A stretch of 64,000 bases of DNA. It comes from Bacillus haynesii. Lineage in GTDB: Bacteria > Bacillota > Bacilli > Bacillales > Bacillaceae. Numbering within the stretch: the stretch's first letter is position 1; every line of letters starts with the position of its first letter. Below are positions 17,745-26,815 of this stretch, piece after piece. Made by a program: the position numbers and the translations under genes. The notes beneath the pieces are model-generated. The model was given only the letters and a program-made list of their open reading frames with translations. It was not told where the DNA came from and made no database searches. The stretch is taken from contig NZ_MRBL01000024.1 of the NCBI RefSeq assembly GCF_001969855.1, positions 117,985 to 181,984 of the forward strand, written 5' to 3'.

Positions 17745-18551
17745 CTAAGCGCGTACGCCGAAAAATGATTTAATCTTTGCGAAAACGCCTTTATTTTCTT
17801 CTTCAAACGACTGTAAAGGCACAGATTCGCCCAGCACGCGGCGGGCGATGTTCCGGTATGCGATTGAAGCTTTATTGTTCGGATCCATGACGACAGGCTC
17901 CCCGTTATTGGAAGCTTTAATCACTTCGTCATCATCCGCAACAATACCGATCAGTTCGATCGACAAGTGCTGAATGACTTCATCAACATCCAGCGTATCG
18001 CCGTTTTTCATTAAGTGGTTGCGGATCCGGTTGACGACAAGTCTCGGCGGCTCAATATTTTCTTCTTTTTCAAGCAGGCCGATGATCCGGTCAGCGTCAC
18101 GAACAGCGGAGATTTCCGGTGTTGTCACGACAATCGCTTTGTCTGCGCCTGAGACCGCATTTTTATAACCTTGCTCAATCCCTGCAGGGCAGTCAATGAC
18201 AATGTAGTCGAAGTCTTGTTTGAGCTGCTGGATCAGCTTGACCATCTGTTCGGGCAAAACAGCCGACTTATCGCTTGTCTGGGCGGCCGGCAGCAAATAA
18301 AGCAAATCATCGAAGCGCTTATCTTTTACAAGCGCCTGATGGATTTTGCACCGTTCCTCAACGACATCCACCAAATCATATATGATTCTATTTTCAAGGC
18401 CCATGACGACATCAAGATTGCGCAGGCCGATATCCGTGTCAACGAGACATACCCGTTTCCCCAAAATGGCCAAGGCGGTGCCAAGATTTGCGGATGTCGT
18501 CGTTTTGCCTACTCCGCCTTTCCCCGAGGTTACTACGATAGCTTCACCCAA
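17745..18551 (-). CDS. minD: septum-site protein MinD
   Basis: A 268-residue ParA/MinD ATPase that recruits MinC to the membrane to block polar division. Deviant Walker A GKGGVGKTTT (residues 10-19), switch I and II as DTDIGLRNLD and IDCPAGIE, and a C-terminal amphipathic helix (FAKIKSFFGVRA) for membrane binding. Start is TTG 18551 behind GGGAGGA; length equals B. subtilis MinD. It follows minC by two bases. The operon is the 3' part of the mreBCD-minCD cluster. Confidence 0.98.
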   Translation of the reverse strand: MGEAIVVTSGKGGVGKTTTSANLGTALAILGKRVCLVDTDIGLRNLDVVMGLENRIIYDLVDVVEERCKIHQALVKDKRFDDLLYLLPAAQTSDKSAVLPEQMVKLIQQLKQDFDYIVIDCPAGIEQGYKNAVSGADKAIVVTTPEISAVRDADRIIGLLEKEENIEPPRLVVNRIRNHLMKNGDTLDVDEVIQHLSIELIGIVADDDEVIKASNNGEPVVMDPNNKASIAYRNIARRVLGESVPLQSFEEENKGVFAKIKSFFGVRA

Positions 18552-18553
18552 TT

Positions 18554-19234
18554 TTACATTCCTCCCTCAAGCCTTGTTAAACTAGGTCTTAAATGAGCTA
18601 ATTGCTGAAGGCGGTCAATGACCATATTCTCATTTTCATCTAAATAAGCACATTCCATGTCGTTCCCTTCTTGGATGTTGTCTGGGGAGCGATTGAGCAC
18701 ATGATTGATACGCAATTGAGTCGGTCTCATATCCGAAGCCGCAATAACAGCTCGTTTATTTCCATTAAAACCGGCGTGGGCAATCCCTCTTAATGAGCCG
18801 AGGATGAAAATATTCCCTCCGGCTTTCACCATTCCTCCCGGATTCACATCCCCAATGAGAAGCAAATCACCCTCCGTTTCGAGGACTTGCCCTGAGCGGA
18901 CAATTTTAGCGACAGAAATAATTTCGCTTTCCGCCTTTAAGCGGTTTGCTTCATCTTTGGTCATGACTTCACTTTCAATGGAGTGGATGAACAGATTTTG
19001 TTTCTCAGTGATCACATCGGTCAGGATCTGTTCTTGCTCCTCGGTCACATAACGGTGGCCGAGCTTAACGAGAACACTGATTTTCTGGCCTTTTCCATCC
19101 ATATAATGTTCGAGTGACAGCATATCCTGAAGACCGTACAATAATTCTTCAAAAGAGCATGTGTCATCAAGATGAAGCGTCAATCCATTTTTCGTTCCTT
19201 TAATTGTTACGTATTGCTGCTTTTGGGTCTTCAC
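18554..19234 (-). CDS. minC: septum-site protein MinC
   Basis: A 226-residue inhibitor of FtsZ polymerisation. The N-terminal domain (1-100) contacts FtsZ; the C-terminal beta-helix (about 115-215: [30 protein letters not shown]) binds MinD. I chose GTG 19234, preceded by GAGGTGA at 5 bases, giving exactly the B. subtilis length; an upstream in-frame start at 19276 lacks a good ribosome site. The 3' end nearly touches minD. Confidence 0.95.
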   Translation of the reverse strand: MKTQKQQYVTIKGTKNGLTLHLDDTCSFEELLYGLQDMLSLEHYMDGKGQKISVLVKLGHRYVTEEQEQILTDVITEKQNLFIHSIESEVMTKDEANRLKAESEIISVAKIVRSGQVLETEGDLLLIGDVNPGGMVKAGGNIFILGSLRGIAHAGFNGNKRAVIAASDMRPTQLRINHVLNRSPDNIQEGNDMECAYLDENENMVIDRLQQLAHLRPSLTRLEGGM

Positions 19235-19288
19235 GGTGTTCACCTCAACATCATACTCTTTTCGACATCGGCTCATAAAATCCTCTTT

Positions 19289-19807
19289 TTACTCATTCCT
19301 CAGCTCTTTCTTAAGACTGGTAAAAAACCATTTGAACGGGTAAATGAGCAAAAGGCCGCCAACGGCGTTCAGCGCAAGCGTGGGCAGGAGCCTGCCGAGC
19401 ACAAATTGATGGAACGGCATGATTTCCGGACGTATCAGCATCTGCACGCCATATTGGTAGAATTCAAGAACACAAACGGCGAGCAGCGCAATAAAAATGA
19501 CGACCAGCGCGTTTGTCTGCAATACTTTGAACGCTTTTGACGATAAATAGCAAATACCGGCAAAACCGAACATATATACACCTAAAAGGTCGGTGTAATT
19601 AATATCATATAACAGTCCGAAAATAAATCCATATGTAATGGCAAAAGGCTGATTGACATAAGCCGTCATAAAAACTAAGACAAGCAGCAGAAAACGCGGA
19701 ATGAGCTGCTGTTCTTCCGTCACAAAAGGCAAGTTGACAAAATCCGCATAGACGCTGTCAGATACTAAAACAAACATCATGACGACGGGAAGAAGGAAGC
19801 GTTTCAC
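19289..19807 (-). CDS. mreD: rod shape-determining protein MreD
   Basis: A 172-residue polytopic protein with five to six hydrophobic segments, part of the elongasome with MreC, MreB, RodA and PBPs. Same length as in B. subtilis. It overlaps mreC by four bases (ATGA), so translation is coupled. No catalytic motif; identification rests on the membrane pattern (PRFLLLVLVFMTAYV, GFIFGLLYDINYTDLLG) and gene order. Confidence 0.94.
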   Translation of the reverse strand: MKRFLLPVVMMFVLVSDSVYADFVNLPFVTEEQQLIPRFLLLVLVFMTAYVNQPFAITYGFIFGLLYDINYTDLLGVYMFGFAGICYLSSKAFKVLQTNALVVIFIALLAVCVLEFYQYGVQMLIRPEIMPFHQFVLGRLLPTLALNAVGGLLLIYPFKWFFTSLKKELRNE

Positions 19808-20712
19808 GAGCCTTCCTCCTCATCGTCCATCTTGTCGACATCCACCGTATCAAGCGTTCTGTCGACGACGATGACGTTATCAAGGTTATACATATCGGCT
19901 GCCGGCTCTACATAAGCGATTTTCGTCAAGCCGTAGGAATCGGGTTCAACCTCTGTCACTTTTCCGATCGTCAGGCCTTTCGGAAAAACGCCGCCCGCAC
20001 CGGAAGTTTCGACGAGGTCTCCTTTTTTCACTTCCCTGTCTTCATCAGGCTCAATGATTTCCATGGAAAGCGCCTTTTTATCGGAGTCGTAGCCATTGAT
20101 GATTCCGTTCACCGTTTTCTTGCCTTTATCTGCAGCGATAACCGTAGAAATTCTGTTGTTTCTGTCTGTTGCGCTTAAAAGCTGGACGGTGGAAGTGAAA
20201 TTGTTCACTTTTGTGCTTTTGATTTTTCCGATCAAGTTGCCGTTTTCATCTGTGACCGCCATATCCTTTTCAACGCCGTGCTTAGAACCTTTGTTAATCG
20301 TGATCAGGTTCCACCACTCATACTTATCAGGATTTCTGGCGATAACGGTCGCCAGAATCGGCGTGTAATCTTTAATCGATTTCAAATGGCCGAGCTCTTT
20401 TCTTAAAGACTTATTTTCATTTTCAAGCTCTTGCAGCTTTGCCTCGTATTGCGTCTGGCCGTCGAGCTTTTTCCGCAGGCGCTCATTTTCGCTGTACGTA
20501 TTTTTTAAGTCTTCGATATTTTCAAAGAAACCCGCAAAAAATTGAGCGGGCGTATGAAAAATCGTCTGGAATACACCTGTTGTATCGCCAATAAATTTTT
20601 CGGGCCAAGTTGCATTCCGGTCATTCTTTAACGAAAATCCAATCATTGCCACTAAAATGATGATACAAAGGAGTAAAAGCATCAACCGTTTATTCGTAAA
20701 AAACTGCGGCAT
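19804..20712 (-). CDS. mreC: rod shape-determining protein MreC
   Basis: A 302-residue bitopic protein: basic N-terminus, one membrane segment (about 10-28, LMLLLLCIIILVAMIGF), a coiled coil (about 65-105, LKNTYSENERLRKKLDG), then two beta domains exposed outside (to about 280) and an acidic tail. It links cytoplasmic MreB to wall synthases. Slightly longer than the B. subtilis protein because of the Asp/Glu tail. Second gene of mreBCD. Confidence 0.96.
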   Translation of the reverse strand: MPQFFTNKRLMLLLLCIIILVAMIGFSLKNDRNATWPEKFIGDTTGVFQTIFHTPAQFFAGFFENIEDLKNTYSENERLRKKLDGQTQYEAKLQELENENKSLRKELGHLKSIKDYTPILATVIARNPDKYEWWNLITINKGSKHGVEKDMAVTDENGNLIGKIKSTKVNNFTSTVQLLSATDRNNRISTVIAADKGKKTVNGIINGYDSDKKALSMEIIEPDEDREVKKGDLVETSGAGGVFPKGLTIGKVTEVEPDSYGLTKIAYVEPAADMYNLDNVIVVDRTLDTVDVDKMDDEEEGS

Positions 20713-20742
20713 GATTATACACCTCTTCTATTCCCTGTGTCC

Positions 20743-21753
20743 TTAATTTTTGCCTTTAAATAGATGAATTTGCTCGAGAGCTTTACCTGTTCCGATCGCT
20801 ACACAGTCAAGAGGGTCTTCCGCAATTAAAACCGGCATTTTCGTTTCTTCGCTGATGACTTTGTCCAGGTGGCGCAGCAGTGCACCGCCTCCCGTCAGGA
20901 CGATTCCGCGGTCCATAATATCAGCCGCGAGTTCAGGCGGAGTTTTTTCAAGCGTATTTTTCACGGCATCGACAATTGCAGTCACAGTGTCGCGAAGCGC
21001 CGCTGTAATTTCTTTTTCAGTGATTTCAATCGTTTTCGGCAGACCTGTTAAAAGGTCGCGGCCGCGGATTTCCATGCTTTCTCCGTTTTCAGAAGCTTCG
21101 GCAGAACCGATTTCAAGTTTGATCGCTTCCGCTGTACGGTCACCGATCATCAAGTTATATGTTTTTCTAATATAAGTAATGATTGCTTCATCCATTTCAT
21201 CTCCGGCAACGCGGATAGACTGGGAGGTAACGATGCCACCGAGGGAAATAATCGCGACTTCGGTCGTTCCGCCGCCGATGTCGACCACCATGCTTCCAGT
21301 CGGCTCCCAAACAGGAAGGTTGGCACCGATCGCGGCTGCAAACGGTTCTTCAATCGGATATGCATCTCTCGCTCCGGCCTGGCGAGTGGCGTCGATAACC
21401 GCACGCTGCTCAACCGCCGTAATTCCCGACGGGACACAGACCATGACATACGGCTTTCTCGCAAATAAGCCTTTGTTTTTAACAGCTTTGCTAATATAAT
21501 GTTTCATCATTGTCGCTGTTGTTTCATAATCAGCGATTACGCCATCCTTCATCGGGCGGAGGGCAACGACATTGCCGGGCGTACGTCCGATCATGTTTTT
21601 CGCATCATTTCCGACTGCAACGATCTGTTTTGTATCTGTTTGCAGTGCAACGACAGAAGGCTCCCTGACGACAATTCCTTTACCTTTCACAAAAACAAGC
21701 GTATTCGCCGTTCCTAAATCTATTCCAAGGTCTCTCGCACCAATTCCAAACAT
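20743..21753 (-). CDS. mreB: rod shape-determining protein MreB
   Basis: A 336-residue actin homologue that forms membrane-attached filaments guiding lateral wall synthesis. Actin-fold nucleotide motifs: GIDLGTANT (phosphate 1), [12 protein letters not shown] (phosphate 2) and [14 protein letters not shown] (adenosine). First gene of mreBCD-minCD. GGAAGATACATACAA precedes ATG 21753. Gap of 87 bases to radC holds no terminator, so read-through from radC is possible as described for this cluster. Confidence 0.98.
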   Translation of the reverse strand: MFGIGARDLGIDLGTANTLVFVKGKGIVVREPSVVALQTDTKQIVAVGNDAKNMIGRTPGNVVALRPMKDGVIADYETTATMMKHYISKAVKNKGLFARKPYVMVCVPSGITAVEQRAVIDATRQAGARDAYPIEEPFAAAIGANLPVWEPTGSMVVDIGGGTTEVAIISLGGIVTSQSIRVAGDEMDEAIITYIRKTYNLMIGDRTAEAIKLEIGSAEASENGESMEIRGRDLLTGLPKTIEITEKEITAALRDTVTAIVDAVKNTLEKTPPELAADIMDRGIVLTGGGALLRHLDKVISEETKMPVLIAEDPLDCVAIGTGKALEQIHLFKGKN

Positions 21754-21840
21754 TTGTATGTATCTTCCTTTCTTAAAACAATATTCCTAAGCAAAAACCC
21801 ATAAATTCTATTATAGCTTAATTTAATGAAAAAAAAAGTG

Positions 21841-22515
21841 TTACAAATATCCTTTTTCTTTTAAGCTCACAAATTTTTGATCACCGATGATGATATGATC
21901 GAGCAATTCGATTCCAAGCAGCTGTCCGGACTCGTGAAGGCGCTGTGTAACTTCTATGTCTTCGCGGCTCGGAGCCGGATCTCCGGACGGATGATTGTGG
22001 ACGCAGATGAATGAAGCTGCGGAGCGCTTTAAAGCTTCTTTAAACACTTCCCGCGGATGGACGATTGAAGAGTTCAAGCTTCCTATAAAAACCGTGCGCT
22101 TGTGGATCACCTGGTTTTTCGTGTTGAGATACAGGCATACGAAGTGCTCCTGAGACAAAAAGCGCATATCCCCCATTAAAAAATTGGCCGCATCTTCGGG
22201 AAAACGGATCACATAACGGTCTTTGCAAGCCAGGCTGTGAATGCGCCGGCCAAGTTCAAGCGCCGCCAAAATCTGCACGGCTTTTGCGCGGCCGATCCCG
22301 GAAATGCTTGAAAGCTCCTCAGCGGATGCTTCTTTTAACAAACGGAGGCCGTCAAACGTTTGAAGCAGCCGGCTTGAAAGCTGAAGAACCGATTCTTTTT
22401 TCGTCCCGGTCCTGAGCAGTATCGCAAGCAGTTCATGGTTTGACAAACTTTCGGCGCCGGTGTTGAGAAGGCGCTCCCGCGGCCTTTCTTCATCAGGAAA
22501 ATCCCTTAATTTCAA
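21841..22515 (-). CDS. radC: RadC/JAMM-domain protein
   Basis: A 224-residue protein: helix-hairpin-helix segment (about 35-75, ISGIGRAKAVQILAALELG) and a JAB1/MPN metal-site domain (about 100-224) with HNHPSGDPAPSREDI as the JAMM motif (His-x-His and Ser/Asp). Named RadC for DNA repair, but the cellular role is unsettled; a nuclease or DNA-modifying role is inferred. TTG 22515 is the first standard start. However, the only ribosome site, GGGAGGG, is 22 bases upstream and would place an in-frame ATA at ideal spacing (22530). So the true N-terminus may be five codons longer and use a rare codon. Confidence 0.9.
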   Translation of the reverse strand: MKLRDFPDEERPRERLLNTGAESLSNHELLAILLRTGTKKESVLQLSSRLLQTFDGLRLLKEASAEELSSISGIGRAKAVQILAALELGRRIHSLACKDRYVIRFPEDAANFLMGDMRFLSQEHFVCLYLNTKNQVIHKRTVFIGSLNSSIVHPREVFKEALKRSAASFICVHNHPSGDPAPSREDIEVTQRLHESGQLLGIELLDHIIIGDQKFVSLKEKGYL

Positions 22516-22569
22516 TGGCAGATCGCTTATGATAAACCCTCCCTTTTGATTCCCTTCTCGTTCGGTGCA

Positions 22570-23142
22570 TCAAAAGGAGTGGAGATCAAACGTTTTCAGC
22601 ATTCTCATCGTTTTCGAAATCGGAAGGCCCATAACTGTATAATAGTCTCCCTTTATCTGTTTGACAAAAAGCGCGCCTTTTCCTTGTATTCCGTATGAAC
22701 CGGCTTTATCAAACGGTTCTCCCGTAGCGATGTAAGCGCTGATTTCCTTTTCTTCAAGAGGCCAAAAAGAAACTTCGGTTTCTTCAAAAAATGTTTCGCA
22801 CCTCTCGCCGTCCTTAATGCAGACGCCGGTGAGCACTGAATGGGTCTGTCCCGAAAGCATGCTCAGCATCCTTTTTGCATCTTCGGCATCTTTGGGCTTG
22901 CCCAAATAAGCCCCGTCATAAAAAACAATGGTGTCGGCGCCTAGCACGACGGCTTCAGGATATTGTTCGGCTACTGCGCGCACTTTTTGTTCCGCCAACC
23001 ATTTGACGTTTTCTGCTGGTGAAAAGTTTCGAATTAATTTTTCTTCCGCGTTGCTCGTAACGATGCTGTACGGAATCTGCAGGAGATCGAGGAGTTCCTT
23101 TCTGCGGGGTGATTGAGAAGCCAATATGAGCTGTCGGGTCAT
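22570..23142 (-). CDS. maf: Maf nucleotide pyrophosphatase
   Basis: A 190-residue protein of the Maf/HAM1-like fold with [11 protein letters not shown] at the N-terminus, [10 protein letters not shown] as metal/active-site Asp region and [16 protein letters not shown]. Maf proteins hydrolyse non-canonical or dTTP/UTP nucleotides; overexpression blocks septation and it is linked to competence in B. subtilis. AAAGGATGG lies before ATG 23142; a longer frame upstream (to 23223) has no ribosome site. It lies between spoIIB and radC. Confidence 0.95.
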   Translation of the reverse strand: MTRQLILASQSPRRKELLDLLQIPYSIVTSNAEEKLIRNFSPAENVKWLAEQKVRAVAEQYPEAVVLGADTIVFYDGAYLGKPKDAEDAKRMLSMLSGQTHSVLTGVCIKDGERCETFFEETEVSFWPLEEKEISAYIATGEPFDKAGSYGIQGKGALFVKQIKGDYYTVMGLPISKTMRMLKTFDLHSF

Positions 23143-23264
23143 AAGAAGCCATCCTTTCAAAGGTTTTTGCATAGGAAAAAAAGATACCTGTTTTATCCTA
23201 CCAAAAGAACGCCGCCGCCACAATTTCAGAAAAATAACTTTTTAATGACAAAAATCGCGAAAAT

Positions 23265-23292
23265 AAAAAAACCAGCACGTCTGCTGGTTTTT
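23265..23292 (-). terminator. rho-independent terminator of spoIIB
   Basis: CCAGCA / TGCTGG stem flanked by A- and T-runs on both sides; on the minus strand TTTTTTATTTTC follows. Confidence 0.8.
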
Positions 23293-23295
23293 TAT

Positions 23296-24330
23296 TTATT
23301 TAATTTGACCCAGCAATAGCTGCTGGCTCTTCCAGCCGTTGGCTGCGGTCGGTTTCTCCAGCAGGTTGACGGCTTCTAGTATACTCTTCTTTACCTCTTC
23401 AGATTCACCTTTTGATTTGGCGCCGTCAAGTTCAGCTTTGACATCGGCTATGTTTTGAGATGTGACCTCCGCGCCGAGAATCGCTTTTGCCGACAGCTCA
23501 GCCGCTTCTTTAAAAGGCTCAAGCAAACCGGGCTCGAGTGCAACCGGAAGCTCTTTTCCGCCCCACGCTTCAAAATCGTTTTCGATTAATATTTTGCCAA
23601 GTTCAGATGTCATCTGCTTTTCACCCGTTATTCCGGCGATCACATAAAACCCGTCGTCCTTGGCAATCGAAACGGCGGCGTACCCCTTGTCTGCGATTTG
23701 AGAGGCCAGCGTCTCCGCTCCTTCTTTAGATGAAAACTTGCCGGCTTGAACGGCAAAGCTGTTAAAAGATTCTCCCGCTTGTCCGCTATTTTTTTCTCCG
23801 CTCTTTTTCTCATCGGCATCGGAGTCACCGGCTTTAACCGTCTGCCCGTTTTCCGCATCCGCACCCAGGCTGCCGGAAGCCGGCACTCCTTCTTTATGGG
23901 TTGCGAGATTCAGTGCAAACAGCCCGAGTCCCGTGCCGAGCAAAACAGCAAAGATAATGGTCGCAGCAAAGCGCTTCACAGGATACGTAAGGGACGTTTT
24001 CGTTTTTCGGTTGTTTTTGGCTTCATTTTTCTTTTGATAAGGCGCCACCACTTTAGGATCGTCTTTGTAGACGGTTTCTTCTTCATCTGGAGGCGTCCAT
24101 GTAAATTCACTTGTTTCAGGTGTGCCGTCCTCTTTTGAAGCCGATATTTCCCGTTCTGCCTTTCTCTTTTCTTCCCAGTTCGAAAAGGTGAACTTCTTTT
24201 CTTCATTTCTGTTGGAAAACTCTTTTTCATTTCCGTAGATGGTCTCTTCTCTGCCGTTGATCATCACTTTGAGCGGGTCTTCCTGGGGCGCTTTTTTAGC
24301 TGAGTTTTTCTTGCTTTTCCTTTTTTTCAT
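23296..24330 (-). CDS. spoIIB: stage II sporulation protein SpoIIB
   Basis: A 344-residue membrane protein assisting septal wall thinning and engulfment by locating SpoIIDMP to the septum. Residues 1-125 are highly charged and cytoplasmic (KKRKSKKNSAKK, many Lys/Glu). One membrane segment lies at about 127-145 (FAATIIFAVLLGTGLGLF). An extracellular linker leads to a SPOR-type domain (about 195-265: FAVQAGKFSSKEGAETLASQ, YAAVSIAKDDGFYVIAG) that binds denuded glycans. GAGGGAAGCAC precedes ATG 24330. Order spoIIB-maf-radC matches B. subtilis. Confidence 0.93.
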   Translation of the reverse strand: MKKRKSKKNSAKKAPQEDPLKVMINGREETIYGNEKEFSNRNEEKKFTFSNWEEKRKAEREISASKEDGTPETSEFTWTPPDEEETVYKDDPKVVAPYQKKNEAKNNRKTKTSLTYPVKRFAATIIFAVLLGTGLGLFALNLATHKEGVPASGSLGADAENGQTVKAGDSDADEKKSGEKNSGQAGESFNSFAVQAGKFSSKEGAETLASQIADKGYAAVSIAKDDGFYVIAGITGEKQMTSELGKILIENDFEAWGGKELPVALEPGLLEPFKEAAELSAKAILGAEVTSQNIADVKAELDGAKSKGESEEVKKSILEAVNLLEKPTAANGWKSQQLLLGQIK

Positions 24331-24479
24331 GTGCTTCCCTCGCTTTCCGTTTATTGTTTTATATTAAGATTAGGCGGCAGGTTGGCCGCTCTCTATACGA
24401 TCGGCAGAGGGAAGCCAGAAGGAAGGAGGAGTTCTCCCAAAGGCTGTCCCTCTTATTGTCCACACTTTATCACAGCCTC

Positions 24480-24514
24480 AAAAAAAAAGAACAAGACTTT
24501 TGTCGTCTTGCCCA
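24480..24514 (-). terminator. rho-independent terminator of comC
   Basis: CAAGAC / GTCTTG on the minus strand with flanking pairs, followed by TTCTTTTTTTTT, about 20 bases after comC. Confidence 0.8.
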
Positions 24515-24534
24515 AAAAGGTTTCGTCAAATTTC

Positions 24535-25287
24535 TCACCACCATACTGTTTGAAGGTACCACTCAATCATTGGATCACCATAGAAACAGCTCGTCAGCGT
24601 CCCGATCAGAATCGCGGGAGCAAACGGCATGGGTTCATTTTTCTTCAGCTTGCCTGCCAGCAGTGCAATAAGACCAAGCATCGTCCCTGCGGCTGCCGAA
24701 AGGAAAAAAGCGAGAACGAGGAGGCGGCTGCCGAGCGCCATGCCGATCACCGCAAACAGCTTTACGTCTCCCCAGCCGATTCCCCCTTTCGTCAAAAGCA
24801 GTGTCAAGAGGGGCAGCATACCGCCGACCAACGCACCGCTCAAACCCGAATGCCACTGTTCGAGGGGAACAAAGAACCGTCCGATGGCAAAGACAAGCAG
24901 GAAAAAACAAAGAACAGCATCCGGAATGACCATATGTGTCACATCAGACACAAAGACGACCAAAAGCATGGAAATAAGAGCAAGCACAATCACCAGCTCC
25001 CCCTGATGCCCAATGTGCATGCCGGCAAACGCAAATAGAATGGCGGCGGAAAGCTCAACTGCCGGATACACGATCGATACCGGGGTTTGACACCCTTTGC
25101 ACCTCCCCTGCTGCATCAAATAGGACAAAACCGGTATCAGCTCCGCGAAGCCAAGCTGCCTTTTGCAGACCCGGCAAAGGGAACGCGGAGCAATCAATGA
25201 TATCTTTTCAGGAATGCGGCGCCCGGCCGAATTAAAAAAGGAACCGAGCACTAAACCTGCCGTAAAAAGGTAAAAGATGAACATCAT
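24535..25287 (-). CDS. comC: prepilin peptidase ComC
   Basis: A 250-residue polytopic aspartyl protease that cleaves and methylates the ComG pseudopilins for DNA uptake. GSFFNSAGRRIPE near the N-terminus, the two CxxC pairs (CRVCKRQ, CKGCQ) of the methyltransferase loop, and catalytic Asp residues in VFVSDVTHMVIPD and GGIGWGDVKLF are visible. Seven or eight hydrophobic segments. In B. subtilis it is under ComK; I did not find a clear pair of K-boxes in the 147-base gap upstream. Probably monocistronic. Confidence 0.95.
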   Translation of the reverse strand: MMFIFYLFTAGLVLGSFFNSAGRRIPEKISLIAPRSLCRVCKRQLGFAELIPVLSYLMQQGRCKGCQTPVSIVYPAVELSAAILFAFAGMHIGHQGELVIVLALISMLLVVFVSDVTHMVIPDAVLCFFLLVFAIGRFFVPLEQWHSGLSGALVGGMLPLLTLLLTKGGIGWGDVKLFAVIGMALGSRLLVLAFFLSAAAGTMLGLIALLAGKLKKNEPMPFAPAILIGTLTSCFYGDPMIEWYLQTVWW

Positions 25288-25382
25288 GATCAGCCTCGCA
25301 GAATCAAATTTAACCGCTTCATGGAAAAGAGCAGCTTCCTGAGGCTGTTATTTTAGCAAATATGAAACGCCTCCGCTTTTCA

Positions 25383-25437
25383 TAAAACATAAAAATGCGC
25401 CGTCAGCCGATGGCCAAAAGCGCATTTTTATGTTTTA
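25383..25437 (-). terminator. rho-independent terminator of folC
   Basis: A long stem (AAAACATAAAAATGCGC / GCGCATTTTTATGTTTT) on both strands; the folC stop codon lies at its base. Confidence 0.8.
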
Positions 25438-26739
25438 TTCAGTTAAAGCTGCCCTGACGGCGGAAATAAAGTAAAGCGACCCGGTAATAACGATCACCGC
25501 TTTTTCATCTTCAGCTTGTTCTTCGATATAGCGGAAAACCGAGCCGATGTCTTCATCATATGTTTTATGATCAGCGGCACTTTGCTCAAACAGCTTTTGA
25601 GCGGATTCCGCCCTCGGGAAATCAAAGGATGTGAAGTGAATCGATGACGCAAACGACTCGATTTTGCGGATCATGTCTCTGTACGGCTTATCTTTGAGAG
25701 CGCTGAAACATACGTGAATATTCCGCCCGTCGAAGTGGGACGTGATCGTCTCGGCCAGCCGCTCCACTCCTTCTTTGTTATGAGCGCCGTCAATATAAAC
25801 AAGAGGCCTGTTCAATACCTTCTCAAACCGGCCTGGCCATCCCGCGTTACGAATACCGCGTTTCAGCTCTTTTTCACCGATGAACACATGTTTTTCGGCT
25901 GTCAGCCATTCGGCCGCAAGTATTGCTAAAGAGGCGTTTTGCCGCTGATGGGTGCCGATCAGGCTTGTTTCAATTCTTTCATAATGATGTAACGATGTTT
26001 TAAGCGAAAATTGCTCTCCATCAGACAGTGAACGCTCCCCGTACAGCGCGCAATCCTCGTGAAGGGATATAAAAGCAGATTCTGTCTCCATCGCCTTTCG
26101 CTTTATCACCTCAGCTGCTTCATGCTGATGAACGGCTGTGATAACAGGAACGCCGCGTTTGATGATCCCCGCCTTTTCTGCGGCAATCTCTTTTAATGTA
26201 CTGCCTAATATCGCCGTATGGTCATGGCCGATCGAAGTGATGACCGTTAACATCGGCTTCACGACGTTTGTCGAATCCAAACGGCCGCCTAATCCCGTTT
26301 CGAAAATAACAAAATCGGTGCTCCGGTATTTAGCAAAATATAAAAATGCGCATGCCGTAATAATTTCAAATTCTGTGGCGGCTCCGAATTCGGTTTTTTC
26401 AAGCTCAAGGACGAGAGGCCCGACCTCATTAAAGAGCGCCGTCCATTCTTCGTCTGAGATCGGTGCGCCGTCAACGCTGATCCGTTCGTTAAAGGTGATG
26501 ATATACGGTGATGTGAAGGTGCCTGCTGTATAACCGGCTTCATTTAATACCGAACGGAGAAAAGCGATCGTTGAACCTTTTCCGTTTGTTCCGGCAACAT
26601 GAACCGCATTGAGCTTTTTCTCAGGGTGCCCGAGCTTGCTCAGCAGCCATTCCATTCGTTCCAAACCCGGCTTCACGCCGAATTTAAGCCTTCCGTTAAT
26701 CCAGCTGAGTGCTTCATCAAACGTTTTGAACAAGCGCAT
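25435..26739 (-). CDS. folC: folylpolyglutamate synthase FolC
   Basis: A 434-residue Mur-ligase-type enzyme adding glutamates to tetrahydrofolate. VHVAGTNGKGST is the P-loop (about residue 46), TFTSPYI the omega loop, and GHDHTAILG, IDGAHNKEG are family motifs. GGAAGGGAAGGA precedes ATG 26739. It follows valS by about 75 bases with a hairpin between. In B. subtilis the gene lies in the same place between valS and comC. Confidence 0.96.
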   Translation of the reverse strand: MRLFKTFDEALSWINGRLKFGVKPGLERMEWLLSKLGHPEKKLNAVHVAGTNGKGSTIAFLRSVLNEAGYTAGTFTSPYIITFNERISVDGAPISDEEWTALFNEVGPLVLELEKTEFGAATEFEIITACAFLYFAKYRSTDFVIFETGLGGRLDSTNVVKPMLTVITSIGHDHTAILGSTLKEIAAEKAGIIKRGVPVITAVHQHEAAEVIKRKAMETESAFISLHEDCALYGERSLSDGEQFSLKTSLHHYERIETSLIGTHQRQNASLAILAAEWLTAEKHVFIGEKELKRGIRNAGWPGRFEKVLNRPLVYIDGAHNKEGVERLAETITSHFDGRNIHVCFSALKDKPYRDMIRKIESFASSIHFTSFDFPRAESAQKLFEQSAADHKTYDEDIGSVFRYIEEQAEDEKAVIVITGSLYFISAVRAALTE

Positions 26740-26758
26740 TCCTTCCCTTCAATTGATG

Positions 26759-26808
26759 AAGGTGTTTTCCAGCGATCTGAGAAAGACCTGGAAAACACCT
26801 CCTTTTTT
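26759..26808 (+). terminator. hairpin between valS and folC, T-run on plus strand
   Basis: AGGTGTTTTCCAG / CTGGAAAACACCT makes a perfect 13-bp stem. The T-run (CCTTTTTT) follows on the plus strand, opposite to the genes. On the sense (minus) strand no T-run follows the stem. It may stop antisense transcripts or act on the valS-folC message in another way. Confidence 0.5.
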
Positions 26809-26815
26809 CGTGTTA

